This document shows, in pieces, positions 16,542 through 25,919 of a DNA stretch of 54,635 nt. Within the stretch, counting starts at the first letter, position 1. Each line of letters begins with the position of its first letter. Origin of the DNA: Clostridiales bacterium (lineage in GTDB: Bacteria; Bacillota; Clostridia; Saccharofermentanales; Saccharofermentanaceae). The stretch lies in assembly GCA_017478485.1 (NCBI GenBank), contig JAFVDI010000004.1, forward strand, positions 1 to 54,635, in the 5' to 3' direction. The position numbers and the translations under genes were made by a program. Below the pieces are notes generated by a model, which was not told where the DNA came from, did not search any database, and saw nothing but the letters and a program-made list of their open reading frames with translations.

Positions 16542-18851
16542 ATGTATCTTACCAAGGAGCCAGCAGGCATTGAGTCAGTCGTATTCGAAGAAAATACCCT
16601 CAAGATCAGATGCGGATGCCGAACTTTCGAACGCGGCATCACGTCCGGCCAGAAACGTCAGATCCCGGTTCCCGGCAAGATGATAATCGAGCTGTTCTCA
16701 CCCGTAAGCAAGGTAATATCAGTCAGGATAAAGAACCATAATGTAACTCCCCGTGCAAAGCGTTCCACGCTGTTTGACATAAGGCCAAACAATACGGGCG
16801 AGGTCGAGCAGAATGACAACGAGATCATATTCAAGACAGGCGGGCTTGAAGCAAGGATCCCCAAGAGCGGAAATTTTACCATCAGGTTCTACTATGAAGG
16901 AGTCCTCCTGACATACGGAAATCCTGACGAAGGCATCGTCTATAAGACAAACGCCGGCGCAGGTTCCGATTACAAAGTCGACGTCTCCTCATCAATGATC
17001 GGCGCATCCATGATGATGTTCCATAACGAAAAGATATACGGCCTGGGCGGCGCTGCCAGTTCGATAGTAAGAAACGGTTCATCCGTCAGGACAAACCGCT
17101 GCGGAAGACTGATCGGAACCGAAGGCATTCCTTTCTATATCTCAACATCAGGCTACGGTCTCCTGGTAAACTCAGCGGGCAGCACGGCGTTCCACATCGG
17201 AACGGACGGGCTTTCGGCTTCGTTCTGCACCAGGAACGAAAGCCTGGAGTTTGACATCATGGCCGGCGATGACATGAGTGCCATTTTCGGTGCTTATTCG
17301 CAGATCACCGGACTCTCAAATCCCGCGCCCGAAACATGCGCCATTGGTGCTCCCGTTATCCTGGACAGCAGTTTCCGTTCATCGGCAGACTCAGTCCTTA
17401 ATGCAGTCGCGAAAGCAAAAGACGCAGGACTTCATATCAGTGAAGTCTGGCTCGGGAACACATGGCATCCCCAGTCCGATCCGTTCGGCTTCGACTGGGA
17501 TAAGTCAAGATTCCCCGAACCCGAGCAGTTTGCGCGCGCACTTCACGAATTCGGAACACTTCTTTGCTTATCCGTAAATCCTTACATATCAGAGAATTCC
17601 TCCCAATATGATGACGTTCTCGACGGAGGATGCCTCCTGTCAGACAAGAACGGAAACGCGGTGCTCTGCGATACGCCTTCCGGAAGCGTCGGCATCATTG
17701 ACGTGAGAAATCCGCAGGCCAGAAGCTGGCTGATCAACGCATTGGACATGATCGCGAAAAAGGGATGCGACAGATTTGAAGTCGACTACTGCGGCGCATA
17801 CAGCGACATCTATGCCGATGCGATCGGCGAACGCGGAGAAGAGTACATGGCTTCTTTTGCGGAAATAATCAATGCGGCCGCGGCTGATACCATCATAAGA
17901 ACGAGAGGCAGATTCGGAAGCTTCATAATCGCGGATTCCGTCAGCGCAGGAGACAGAAAGACATTCTTCCGCAACGTAAGTCCGCAGTGCACACCCGGAT
18001 TCCCCGCACTCGCGGCAACGCTCCGCAACTCGATCTCATACGGCATGTCGGGTCTAACTTCGGTCAACATCGATGTCCCCGATATCGCAACGCAGGATCC
18101 TCTTCTTTTCACGCGCTGGCTTCAGTTTGCAGCTTTCGCACCGCATTTCAGGCTCCACTGCACCAATTCGATCGCAGGCGGAGATCCGTCCGCTTTTTCG
18201 CAGCTCAAGATGCTGACAGAGATCAGAACGGGCCTTGCCCCCTATCTCTACTCGACCATCTGTGAAGGCATCAAATACGGCATTCCGGCGATGCGCGCAA
18301 TGGTAATGGAATTCCCCCATGACCTTGCGGCCATGGGCGCGGAGAACCAGTACATGCTCGGTTCCTCGCTGATGGTCTGCCCTGTCCTTACCAGGAACGG
18401 ACAGGTCGCCGTTTACATTCCTTCCGGCATCTGGACGGATTTCATGACCAGGGAAAAGATCCGCGGACCCAAGTATCTCGTAAAAAACGTCGATCCTGAT
18501 ACCATCCCCGTTTTCGTGCGTCCTAACTCGATCCTCGTTACAAGGAGTTCTGATTCGCACCACGAGACGGGAATACTGGACGGCCTTACCTTCACATGTT
18601 TCGAGCTTGCTCCGGGTTCTGTCACAGGATGCGAGGTCTTCGGTGAGGACGGACACACTTCAGGTGTTATCAGGATCACGACAGGCAGCAACAGGATAAC
18701 CGTTCATACTGACGGCTTCGGGCGCAACAAGAGGATAGTCCTTTCAGACATCGTCAACGTTGTAAGCGTATCCGAATCAATGCCCGAGCAGACACAGTTC
18801 GGTACCATGATCGAGTTCTCCGGCAACGAACTGATTATAGGGCTCGGCTGA
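16542..18851 (+). CDS. Glycoside hydrolase family 31 (alpha-glucosidase/alpha-xylosidase-like)
   Basis: About 769 aa without a signal peptide, so probably cytoplasmic. Residues ~150-260 form the beta-sandwich typical of GH31 (NEKIYGLGGAASSIVRNGS, FYISTSGYGLLVNSAG). The barrel follows (SEVWLGNTWHPQSDPFGFDWDKSRFPEPEQF). A strand CDRFEVDYCGAYSD aligns with the KTDFGE nucleophile segment, Asp being the likely nucleophile, and RTRGRFGSFIIADSVSAGD with the acid/base region. The motifs diverge from well-studied members, so substrate is unclear. ATG 16542 follows AGGGGG. It converges with the hydrolase gene, leaving a 3-bp gap. Confidence 0.85.
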   Translation: MYLTKEPAGIESVVFEENTLKIRCGCRTFERGITSGQKRQIPVPGKMIIELFSPVSKVISVRIKNHNVTPRAKRSTLFDIRPNNTGEVEQNDNEIIFKTGGLEARIPKSGNFTIRFYYEGVLLTYGNPDEGIVYKTNAGAGSDYKVDVSSSMIGASMMMFHNEKIYGLGGAASSIVRNGSSVRTNRCGRLIGTEGIPFYISTSGYGLLVNSAGSTAFHIGTDGLSASFCTRNESLEFDIMAGDDMSAIFGAYSQITGLSNPAPETCAIGAPVILDSSFRSSADSVLNAVAKAKDAGLHISEVWLGNTWHPQSDPFGFDWDKSRFPEPEQFARALHEFGTLLCLSVNPYISENSSQYDDVLDGGCLLSDKNGNAVLCDTPSGSVGIIDVRNPQARSWLINALDMIAKKGCDRFEVDYCGAYSDIYADAIGERGEEYMASFAEIINAAAADTIIRTRGRFGSFIIADSVSAGDRKTFFRNVSPQCTPGFPALAATLRNSISYGMSGLTSVNIDVPDIATQDPLLFTRWLQFAAFAPHFRLHCTNSIAGGDPSAFSQLKMLTEIRTGLAPYLYSTICEGIKYGIPAMRAMVMEFPHDLAAMGAENQYMLGSSLMVCPVLTRNGQVAVYIPSGIWTDFMTREKIRGPKYLVKNVDPDTIPVFVRPNSILVTRSSDSHHETGILDGLTFTCFELAPGSVTGCEVFGEDGHTSGVIRITTGSNRITVHTDGFGRNKRIVLSDIVNVVSVSESMPEQTQFGTMIEFSGNELIIGLG

Positions 18852-18854
18852 TAA

Positions 18855-19805
18855 TTACTGATTCAGAAAATCGATGACATCACGGATATAATCACCGCAG
18901 ACGGGCTCGTTCAGGAGTTCGTGGCGGTATGGTCCGTAGTTTCTCGCATGTGCACGCGCACCGTAATGCTTCATTTTAGAGATGATCTTCTCAACGCCTT
19001 TGCCGTAACTTCCGACCGGGTCTTCGTTCGCGTATGCGAAAAGGCACGGCGATTCGGAAAGGTTTCCGAAAGCCTTTGAACTCTGGATAAAGCTTACGTA
19101 ATTGAAGAGCACGGAGAATCCCCCGTTGGTAAAACTGAAGCCGCACAACGGATCTTCAATGTATTCCTTCACAGATTCAGGAACCGTTGAAAGCCAGTCA
19201 AAAGGCGTAGACGGGTTCTCTATGCGCTTGCAGTAACTTCCGAATGCGATCGCGTCGAGCAGCCTGTTTTGCTTTTTCGCGCAACCGAACAGGCACGCGG
19301 TCCCCGCCATAAACCTTCCGAATCCGACTGCGGGATTGGGACCGATCGTAGAAGAGAAAACAAACTTGGAAAACTCGCAGGCATATTCAGGCGTCGAAAA
19401 GATCGCGCGTGCGACAAACGATCCCATCGAATGGCCGTAAAGGTAGTACGGAACATTTTCGCCGAATCTTACGCGGGCAAGCCTGTGCATCTCCATGACA
19501 TCCTTAAGAGTATCTGAAGCAGCCCTCCCGCCTTTTCCAAAATAGCCTTTCGGATAGCCGATGCCTTCGTTGAGCTCATATGTCTTTCCGTGTCCCTGCA
19601 TGTCTATTCCGCAGACATGGAAACCGGCAGCGTTCAGGTTTTCGATGAATTTCTCATAACGTGAAAGATACTCCGCCATTCCGTGGCAGATCTGAACGAC
19701 GCCCCTGATCTCACCGGCAGACGAAGGATAATAGAACCCCGCTATCTTTGCTCCGTTTCCGTTAGCGGCATCAAAAACAACTTTCTCGCACTGTAGTCCT
19801 GACAT
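18855..19805 (-). CDS. Alpha/beta hydrolase, lysophospholipase/monoacylglycerol-lipase-like
   Basis: 316 aa soluble hydrolase. The nucleophile elbow is YLYGHSMGSFVAR (Ser in GHSMG), preceded by the lipase-like segment VVQICHGMAEYLSRYEKFIENL and CGIDMQGHGKTYE. The acid is likely in the FAYANEDPVGSYGKG region and the catalytic His in YGPYRHELLNE. This pattern is characteristic of PldB/monoglyceride lipase-like enzymes (Hydrolase_4). It stands alone, divergent from nfnA across a 142-bp AT-rich spacer. Confidence 0.88.
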   Translation of the reverse strand: MSGLQCEKVVFDAANGNGAKIAGFYYPSSAGEIRGVVQICHGMAEYLSRYEKFIENLNAAGFHVCGIDMQGHGKTYELNEGIGYPKGYFGKGGRAASDTLKDVMEMHRLARVRFGENVPYYLYGHSMGSFVARAIFSTPEYACEFSKFVFSSTIGPNPAVGFGRFMAGTACLFGCAKKQNRLLDAIAFGSYCKRIENPSTPFDWLSTVPESVKEYIEDPLCGFSFTNGGFSVLFNYVSFIQSSKAFGNLSESPCLFAYANEDPVGSYGKGVEKIISKMKHYGARAHARNYGPYRHELLNEPVCGDYIRDVIDFLNQ

Positions 19806-19947
19806 ACGAAATCCTTTCCGTTTGCGGTTATTTTAACATCTTCGTGCCAACAATAAAAAAAGAGAAAAATAATTAATGAAATCTAATATAAATATATATA
19901 ATATATCTCAAAATAATAATGTGCTTTCCCCAAGGAGGACTTGGATC

Positions 19948-20826
19948 ATGTTTGAGATCGTATCCAAAAAGCATCTCGGAGCGAATGTCTGGCTCATGAA
20001 AGTCGTTGCACCGCTTGTTGCGGGTAAGGCAATGCCCGGTCAGTTCCTCATCGTCCGCGTTGACGATGAAGGCGAGAGGATCCCTCTCACCGTTTGTGAT
20101 TATGACCGCGAAGAAGGAATCGTCACCATCGTTTTCGCGATCGTCGGCGCAGAGACCGAGCGCATGTCTTATCTCAGGGTCGGCGACCGTTTTGCCGACA
20201 TCGTAGGTCCTTTGGGAAGGCCTTCCGATCTCGTGGATCTTCCTGTTGAAGAACTCAAAAAGAAAAAGATACTCTTCATCGCGGGCGGCGTAGGCACGGC
20301 TCCCGTTTATAACCAGCTCAAGTGGCTCCATGACAACGGCGTTGACGTTGACTGCATCCAGGGCGCCAGGAACAAGGATCTTCTCATTCTCGAAAACGAG
20401 ATGAAGGCAGTTACGAAGAATCTCTACTTTGCTACCGACGACGGTTCCTACGGCATCCACGGCAATGTCTGCGTTGCCCTCCAGCAGCTTTGGGACGAAG
20501 GCATCCGTTACGATCACTGCGTCGTCATCGGACCTGTCGTCATGATGAAGTTCGCATGCCAGCTCACCAAAAAGCTCGGCATCCCCACAGTCATTTCTAT
20601 GAACACGATCATGGTTGACGGAACCGGAATGTGCGGAGCCTGCAGGCTCCTGGTCGGCGGCCAGGTAAAGTTCGCCTGCGTTGACGGTCCTGAGTTTGAC
20701 GGCTGGAAAGTTGATTTCGATCAGGCAATGCAGCGTTCCCGCCTTTACAAGACCGAAGAAGGCAGGCTCATGCTCAAACTCCACGAAGGCGACACGCATC
20801 ACGGCGGATGCGGCGTCTGTTCCTGA
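19948..20826 (+). CDS. nfnA: NADH-dependent ferredoxin:NADP+ oxidoreductase subunit A
   Basis: 292 aa flavoprotein. The FAD domain (GQFLIVRVDDEGERIPLTVCDYD) and NAD domain (LFIAGGVGTAPVYNQLKWL) are followed by a C-terminal [2Fe-2S] site (GTGMCGACRLLVGGQVKFAC). With NfnB it couples NADH and reduced ferredoxin to two NADP+ by electron bifurcation. ATG 19948 has AAGGAGG upstream; in-frame sequence back to 19876 is AT-rich and not homologous. nfnB follows after 27 bp. Older annotations call this a glutamate synthase or sulfide dehydrogenase subunit. Confidence 0.92.
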   Translation: MFEIVSKKHLGANVWLMKVVAPLVAGKAMPGQFLIVRVDDEGERIPLTVCDYDREEGIVTIVFAIVGAETERMSYLRVGDRFADIVGPLGRPSDLVDLPVEELKKKKILFIAGGVGTAPVYNQLKWLHDNGVDVDCIQGARNKDLLILENEMKAVTKNLYFATDDGSYGIHGNVCVALQQLWDEGIRYDHCVVIGPVVMMKFACQLTKKLGIPTVISMNTIMVDGTGMCGACRLLVGGQVKFACVDGPEFDGWKVDFDQAMQRSRLYKTEEGRLMLKLHEGDTHHGGCGVCS

Positions 20827-20853
20827 TAATCGAAACTGGTAAGGAGAAGTAAT

Positions 20854-22248
20854 ATGAAAGTAGATGTTTTAAAGAAAGTACCGGTTTCCGAGCAGGATCC
20901 CAAGGTCCGCGCAACCAATTTCGACGAGGTCAACCTCGGTTATACAAAAGAAGAAGCGATGGCTGAAGCCACACGCTGCCTTAACTGCAAGAACGCACGC
21001 TGCATCAGCGGATGCCCCGTCAACATCAACATCCCCGCATTCATCGCAAAGGTAAAGGACGGCGATGTCGAAGGCGCTTACGGAGTCATCTCCCGGTCTT
21101 CCGCGCTCCCTGCCGTCTGCGGACGTGTATGCCCCCAGGAAACTCAGTGTGAAGCCCAGTGCATCCGCGGCATCAAGGGTGAAGCAGTCTCCATCGGCCG
21201 TCTCGAAAGATTCGTTGCCGATACCGCGAAAGATCTCGGCATCAAGCCTCAGCTCCCTGCTGACATGGTAAAAAAGAACAAGAAAGTCGCTGTTATCGGC
21301 GCAGGCCCTTCAGGTCTTACCTGTGCAGGCGACCTTGCAAAGATGGGTTATGACGTAACCATTTTCGAGGCTCTCCACAAAGCCGGCGGCGTTTTGGTCT
21401 ACGGTATCCCGGAGTTCCGTCTCCCCAAAGAGAAAGTCGTTGCAAAGGAAGTCGAGAACGTTAAGGCATTAGGCGTTAAGATCGTGACTGACGCTGTCAT
21501 CGGCCGTTCACTTACTATTGATGATCTTTTCGAGAAGGAAGGATTTTCCGCTGTCTTCGTTGGTTCCGGCGCAGGTCTTCCACGTTTCATGAACATCCCC
21601 GGCGAACAGTCGCTCGGCGTATTCTCCGCTAATGAGTACCTCACGAGATCCAACCTCATGGGTGCTTTCTCAGAAGATTCACGCACGCCCATCATGAGAG
21701 CAAAGAAGGCTGTCATCGTAGGCGGCGGCAACGTTGCAATGGACGCTGCCCGTACCGCAAAGAGACTCGGCGCTGAAGTCCACGTCGTTTACCGCCGCTC
21801 GGAAGCTGAGCTCCCCGCACGTGCTGAAGAAGTACATCACGCAAAGGAAGAAGGCATCATCTTTGACCTGCTCACCAACCCCGTTGAGATCCTCGCAAAT
21901 GAAGAGGGATGGGTTACGGGCTGCAAGTGCATCCGCATGGAACTCGGCGAACCTGATGCTTCCGGCAGAAGAAGTCCTGTTGAGGTTCCGGGTTCAGAGT
22001 TCATCATCGACTGTGATGCGGTCATCATGTCCCTCGGCACTTCACCCAACCCGCTCATCAAGACAACAACTGCTGGCCTTGAAGTCAACAAGCGCGGCGG
22101 AATCATAGTCAATGAATCTGAGATGACCACGCGCGAAGGAGTCTTCGCAGGCGGCGATGCCGTCACCGGTGCTGCAACCGTAATCCTTGCGATGGGCGCA
22201 GGAAAATCTGCCGCCAAGGGCATCGACGAGTATCTTTCCAGGAATTAA
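20854..22248 (+). CDS. nfnB: NADH-dependent ferredoxin:NADP+ oxidoreductase subunit B (GltD-like)
   Basis: 464 aa. N-terminal four-Fe clusters are bound by RCLNCKNARCISGCPVNI and CGRVCPQETQCEAQCI. Two Rossmann domains follow: VAVIGAGPSGLTCAGDLAKMGYDVTIFE for FAD and AVIVGGGNVAMDAARTAKRLG for NADP. The C-terminal FAGGDAVTGAATVILAMGAGKSAAKGI is the family end. It resembles the small subunit of glutamate synthase, but no large subunit is present and NfnA is directly upstream, which favours the Nfn role. GGAG precedes the ATG. Confidence 0.92.
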   Translation: MKVDVLKKVPVSEQDPKVRATNFDEVNLGYTKEEAMAEATRCLNCKNARCISGCPVNINIPAFIAKVKDGDVEGAYGVISRSSALPAVCGRVCPQETQCEAQCIRGIKGEAVSIGRLERFVADTAKDLGIKPQLPADMVKKNKKVAVIGAGPSGLTCAGDLAKMGYDVTIFEALHKAGGVLVYGIPEFRLPKEKVVAKEVENVKALGVKIVTDAVIGRSLTIDDLFEKEGFSAVFVGSGAGLPRFMNIPGEQSLGVFSANEYLTRSNLMGAFSEDSRTPIMRAKKAVIVGGGNVAMDAARTAKRLGAEVHVVYRRSEAELPARAEEVHHAKEEGIIFDLLTNPVEILANEEGWVTGCKCIRMELGEPDASGRRSPVEVPGSEFIIDCDAVIMSLGTSPNPLIKTTTAGLEVNKRGGIIVNESEMTTREGVFAGGDAVTGAATVILAMGAGKSAAKGIDEYLSRN

Positions 22249-22278
22249 CTGACAGATCAACTTTGAACTGAGCGTAAC

Positions 22279-22785
22279 TTACATGTTTGCGATAACTGAT
22301 GCAAACCTGTAGGTTCCGTCTTCATATTGAAGGATGTAATACCCTATCCTGCATCCATAGGTATAGTATTCATATTTCTTTCCGAGCTCTTCCCTGCTCG
22401 CCTTGGGGAGCTCGTACAATACGCCGTATCTGGTTACCGCGTTTCCTTTGATGTCCGTTGTCTGCTCAGGATCAGCTTCTTCCATTGTCTTCCTGATGCT
22501 TTCCTCACTGCCCTCCGGTAATGCTTGGATCAGCTCGTTGAGACTTGAGAATGCACGTGATTCCACCATATATTCTGAATCACGGAGTCCCCTGTCCGCA
22601 TAACGTTCGATGATGTCTGCCGTGCCGGGCATGAGAGACTTATACGCATAATCAGTCTTCTGCTCCGCAGTCATCGGTTCATGGACATGCCAGCTCATCT
22701 GGTTTTTGAAGTGAAGTGCATATGTTCCAATGATCAGAACATGCGTGAGTATGATGCAGGATGCGATGATAAAACCTTTTTTCAT
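22279..22785 (-). CDS. Membrane-anchored hypothetical protein
   Basis: 168 aa, not recognised. The N-terminus MKKGFIIASCIILTHVLIIGTYAL is a signal anchor or uncleaved signal peptide. The exported part is helical and acidic, ending in a beta-rich section (EYYTYGCRIGYYILQYEDGTYRFASVIANM). Start ATG 22785 is supported by GGGGAG six bases upstream; the longer frame from 22851 has no ribosome site. It converges with nfnB with a 30-bp gap. Confidence 0.7.
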   Translation of the reverse strand: MKKGFIIASCIILTHVLIIGTYALHFKNQMSWHVHEPMTAEQKTDYAYKSLMPGTADIIERYADRGLRDSEYMVESRAFSSLNELIQALPEGSEESIRKTMEEADPEQTTDIKGNAVTRYGVLYELPKASREELGKKYEYYTYGCRIGYYILQYEDGTYRFASVIANM

Positions 22786-23178
22786 AATTACTCCCCTATT
22801 CTGAAAGCCCTTTTCTGACTTCATATTACCACTTGCTATATTGATATTCAATTACTTTTTATCGTAATTCGATATATTCTTCTTAGCCGGTCATCGTTTT
22901 ATGCATTTATTGCTATATCACCAAAATTTGCTATTTTAACCCGATAAATTTCTTTAGTACGATGGTTTGTTAACATTTTTAATAATTCGTTTAATTATAT
23001 GTTCACAATTCCGCCTTATTTCAGGTATTTAGTAGCAGATTTTAGATGTTTTTAGTTGTTTTTCGTTAGATTATGGCGGAAATGTGATATAAAAATCGAA
23101 TACTTGTTAACATTTCGTTCATAAACAGTGTAGTATAATGCCAGATTTGGTAAAACATTTCGGAGGAGGAGACAGGAA
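22786..23178 (+). promoter_or_regulatory. 393-bp AT-rich spacer with promoter elements and an inverted repeat
   Basis: No gene. A TATAAT-like -10 box (23134-23139) and GGAGGAGG (from 23162) serve the winged-helix gene. CACAATTCCGCC (23004-23015) and GGCGGAAATGTG (23075-23086) form an inverted repeat matching at 11 of 12 positions. TTGTTAACATTT occurs twice (22967-22978, 23104-23115). These may be operator sites. Confidence 0.45.
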
Positions 23179-23499
23179 ATGGTTCGCAAGATTAGCAAGA
23201 ATTATTCAAATTCTGACATGCCTAAGACAGGATCCTATCCTGTTTTCTACGCGATCGGTCTTACAGGTCACAGACTCAAGATCTCAGTCCTACTGTTGAT
23301 CGACGAGCTCAACCAGATCGACTTTGACGGTCTCTTAAGCCGTCTCGGCGGCGTCAGCAGGTTCGTCCTGATCAAGATGCTCCGCGATCTCGAATCTGAC
23401 AGCGTGATCACGAAGACCATCTCCGGAAGCAAGGTCGGATATTCTCTTACCCTCACAGGCAAGCAGATCATCCCCATTCTCAATTCGATGAATGACTGA
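23179..23499 (+). CDS. Small winged-helix DNA-binding protein (HxlR/PadR-like)
   Basis: 106 aa. The segment LKISVLLLIDELNQIDFDGLLSRLGGVSRFVLIKMLRDLESDSVITKTI followed by SGSKVGYSLTLTGKQIIPIL has the helix-turn-helix plus wing pattern of HxlR regulators, in which TYYSLTxxG-type text marks the wing. It lacks the Cys found in redox-sensing members. The long promoter spacer with inverted repeats suggests autoregulation. Target unknown. Confidence 0.7.
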   Translation: MVRKISKNYSNSDMPKTGSYPVFYAIGLTGHRLKISVLLLIDELNQIDFDGLLSRLGGVSRFVLIKMLRDLESDSVITKTISGSKVGYSLTLTGKQIIPILNSMND

Positions 23500-23815
23500 G
23501 GTATAAGGCGGAAACCCAACATAAACGAAGCACCCACATCATCTGCCCGTTACACAGCCAGACATAATTAACCTCTTTAAGTAATACGCACCTGTCATCT
23601 CTGCTCGGTACAGGTGCGTATTGCTTTTGAAATGATCCTTAAGATGATATTCAGAAATGTCTAAGTGCTTGTCTATGTTAAAGGGCTTATCTTAGACGTT
23701 GAGTTAGAATTCAAGGGAAAAACGGGAGAATTCTATGTATATGTCTAAGTAAAGATGCTTAACATAGACGTTAACTTAGTATTCCCGGACAGGACAAATA
23801 GACAGCAAAGCAAAC
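23500..23815. repeat. Intergenic region with a ~125-bp imperfect palindrome
   Basis: No gene. Between 23658 and 23782 lies an imperfect palindrome centred near 23720: GTCTATGTTAA (23671-23681) mirrors TTAACATAGAC (23759-23769), CTTAGAC (23691-23697) mirrors GTCTAAG (23743-23749), and TAGAATTC (23705-23712) mirrors GAATTCTA (23728-23735). GTCTAAG also occurs directly repeated at 23659-23665. It may be a small inverted-repeat element or a cluster of binding sites. Confidence 0.55.
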
Positions 23816-23845
23816 AAAAAGCCCCGCTTCGCATTGAAGCGGGGC
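23816..23845 (-). terminator. Terminator of the pgk-tpi gene
   Basis: GCCCCGCTTC and GAAGCGGGGC (23821-23830 and 23836-23845) form a perfect 10-bp stem with a 5-nt loop, followed on the minus strand by TTTTT. Confidence 0.93.
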
Positions 23846-23871
23846 AATTCGTTGTGATCTTTATTACGCTA

Positions 23872-25821
23872 TTAAGCGTTGCAGATAACGGAGAAATCCT
23901 CAGCCTTGAGGGAAGCGCCGCCTACGAGGCCGCCGTTGATGTCAGGCTGAGCGAAGAGACCGGCTGCGTTCTTAGCGTTGCAGGAACCACCGTACTGGAT
24001 GGTGATAGCTTCAGCGCACTTCTCGCAGTAGAGCTCAGCGATGACGCCACGGATGAACTTGCAGACTTCCTCAGCCTGCTCGTCTGTAGCTGTCTTGCCT
24101 GTGCCGATAGCCCAGATAGGCTCATAAGCGATTGTGATCTGGCAGAGCTTGTCAGCAGGGATATCCTTGAAAGCGCCAACGATCTGACCCTTGATCCAGT
24201 CGAATGTCTCGCCTGCTTCACGCTGTGCAAGAGACTCACCGCAGCAGATGATAGGTCTTACGCCGTACTTGAGGAGAGCGAGAGCCTTCTTGTTGACTGT
24301 CTCGTCTGTCTCAGCGTTGTACTCACGTCTCTCGGAGTGGCCGATGATGCAGTAGTTAACGCCCATCTTAGCGAGCCAGAGAGGTGAGATCTCGCCTGTG
24401 AAAGCACCCTTCTCTTCGAAGTGGCAGTTCTGGGCAGCGATCTTGATGTTTGTGTATGCAGCAGCTTCAACTGCAGCAGCGAGTGCTGTAGCAGGAACAC
24501 CGAGTGCGATCCTGGACTTTGCATCCTTAACGAGAGGCTTGAGCTCGTTGATGAGCTTAACAGCATCTGCAGGGATACCGCAGTTCATCTTCCAGTTGCC
24601 TGCAGCAAAGATCCTGCCGACCTTCTTGTCGTTGAGGCAATCGATACCGGGGAGGACCTTACCCTCGATGTACTCGAGAGAAGCGCCGCCGCCTGTGGAG
24701 ATGTGAGTAACCTTGTCAGCATAGCCGAGCTTCTCGATAGCAGCTGCGGAGTCACCGCCGCCGATGATGGATGTGCAGTCTGCGTCAGCGATAGCCTGAG
24801 CGATAGCCTTTGTTCCGACTGCGAACTTCTCGAACTCGAAAACGCCTGCGGGGCCGTTCCAGATAACTGTCTTAGCGCCCTTGATAGCTTCGGAGAACTT
24901 AGCGATGGTCTCAGGTCCGATGTCGAGGCCCTGCCAGCCGTCAGGGATCTCCATTGTAGGAACTACCTTGCTGTTTGCGTTAGCATCGAAAGCGTCAGCA
25001 ACAACCGTGTCTGTAGGGAGAAGAAGCTTAACGCCCTTCTCTTCTGCCTTAGCAAGGATCTCCTTTGCGAGGTCAACCTTGTCAGCCTCGAAAAGCGAAT
25101 CGCCGATCTTGCCGCCCTGAGCGCCGATGAATGTATAAGCCATACCACCGCCGATGATGATGGTGTCAGCCTTGTCGAGGAGGTTTGTGATTACGCCGAT
25201 CTTGTCGGAAACCTTAGCGCCGCCGAGGATGGCAACGAAAGGTCTTGCAGGATTGTCGAGTGCGCCGCCGATGAAGTCGATCTCCTTCTTGATGAGGTAA
25301 CCGCAAGCGGAAGGCAGGAAGTTAGCAAGACCTGCTGTTGAAGCGTGAGCACGGTGAGCTGTACCGAATGCATCGTTTACATAGAGGTCAGCCATGGAAG
25401 CGAGCTCAGCAGCGAACTTAGGATCGTTCTTTGTCTCTTCCTTGTGGAAACGGACGTTCTCGAGCATGAGGATCTCGCCGTCCTTAAGAGCAGCAGCCTT
25501 AGCCTTTGCATCTTCGCCGATAACGTCAGCTGCGAGTGTAACAGGCTTGCCGATAAGCTCAGCAAGACGGTCTGCAGCGGGCTTCATTGAGAACTTAGCC
25601 TCAGGACCGTTCTTCGGACGGCCGAGGTGTGAAACGAGGATTACCTTTGCGTTGTTGTCAACGAGGTACTTGATCGTAGGGAGAGCTCCCTTGATACGCT
25701 TGTCGTCTGTGATCTTTGTGCCTGTCTCTTTGTCGAGAGGTACGTTAAAGTCTACGCGGACAATAACTCTCTTGCCGGCTACGTCAAGGTCTTCAACGCT
25801 TTTCTTGTCATACATTGCCAT
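23872..25821 (-). CDS. pgk-tpi: Phosphoglycerate kinase-triosephosphate isomerase fusion
   Basis: 649 aa bifunctional glycolytic enzyme. Residues ~1-400 are a full [69 protein letters not shown]. From ~405, [13 protein letters not shown] begins a full TPI with the catalytic His in CIIGHSERR, the Glu in [15 protein letters not shown] and the phosphate loop [11 protein letters not shown], ending [13 protein letters not shown]. No stop or frameshift lies between. A comparable fusion is known in Thermotoga. A -10 box TATAAT (rc of 25872-25877) and AGGAG lie upstream. Confidence 0.95.
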   Translation of the reverse strand: MAMYDKKSVEDLDVAGKRVIVRVDFNVPLDKETGTKITDDKRIKGALPTIKYLVDNNAKVILVSHLGRPKNGPEAKFSMKPAADRLAELIGKPVTLAADVIGEDAKAKAAALKDGEILMLENVRFHKEETKNDPKFAAELASMADLYVNDAFGTAHRAHASTAGLANFLPSACGYLIKKEIDFIGGALDNPARPFVAILGGAKVSDKIGVITNLLDKADTIIIGGGMAYTFIGAQGGKIGDSLFEADKVDLAKEILAKAEEKGVKLLLPTDTVVADAFDANANSKVVPTMEIPDGWQGLDIGPETIAKFSEAIKGAKTVIWNGPAGVFEFEKFAVGTKAIAQAIADADCTSIIGGGDSAAAIEKLGYADKVTHISTGGGASLEYIEGKVLPGIDCLNDKKVGRIFAAGNWKMNCGIPADAVKLINELKPLVKDAKSRIALGVPATALAAAVEAAAYTNIKIAAQNCHFEEKGAFTGEISPLWLAKMGVNYCIIGHSERREYNAETDETVNKKALALLKYGVRPIICCGESLAQREAGETFDWIKGQIVGAFKDIPADKLCQITIAYEPIWAIGTGKTATDEQAEEVCKFIRGVIAELYCEKCAEAITIQYGGSCNAKNAAGLFAQPDINGGLVGGASLKAEDFSVICNA

Positions 25822-25919
25822 GGATGCACACTCCTATATATATTATTTTGGTGTAAAACACTAACTTAAAAATTATACTCTTTGGCAGACCAATATTAAA
25901 GACGCAAAATCAGTCCTGA

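Noticed and set aside
24421..25341. 306-aa open frame opposite pgk-tpi
   Set aside because: Antisense shadow of the PGK-TPI fusion; the encoded text has no recognisable domain and follows the codon periodicity of the other strand.
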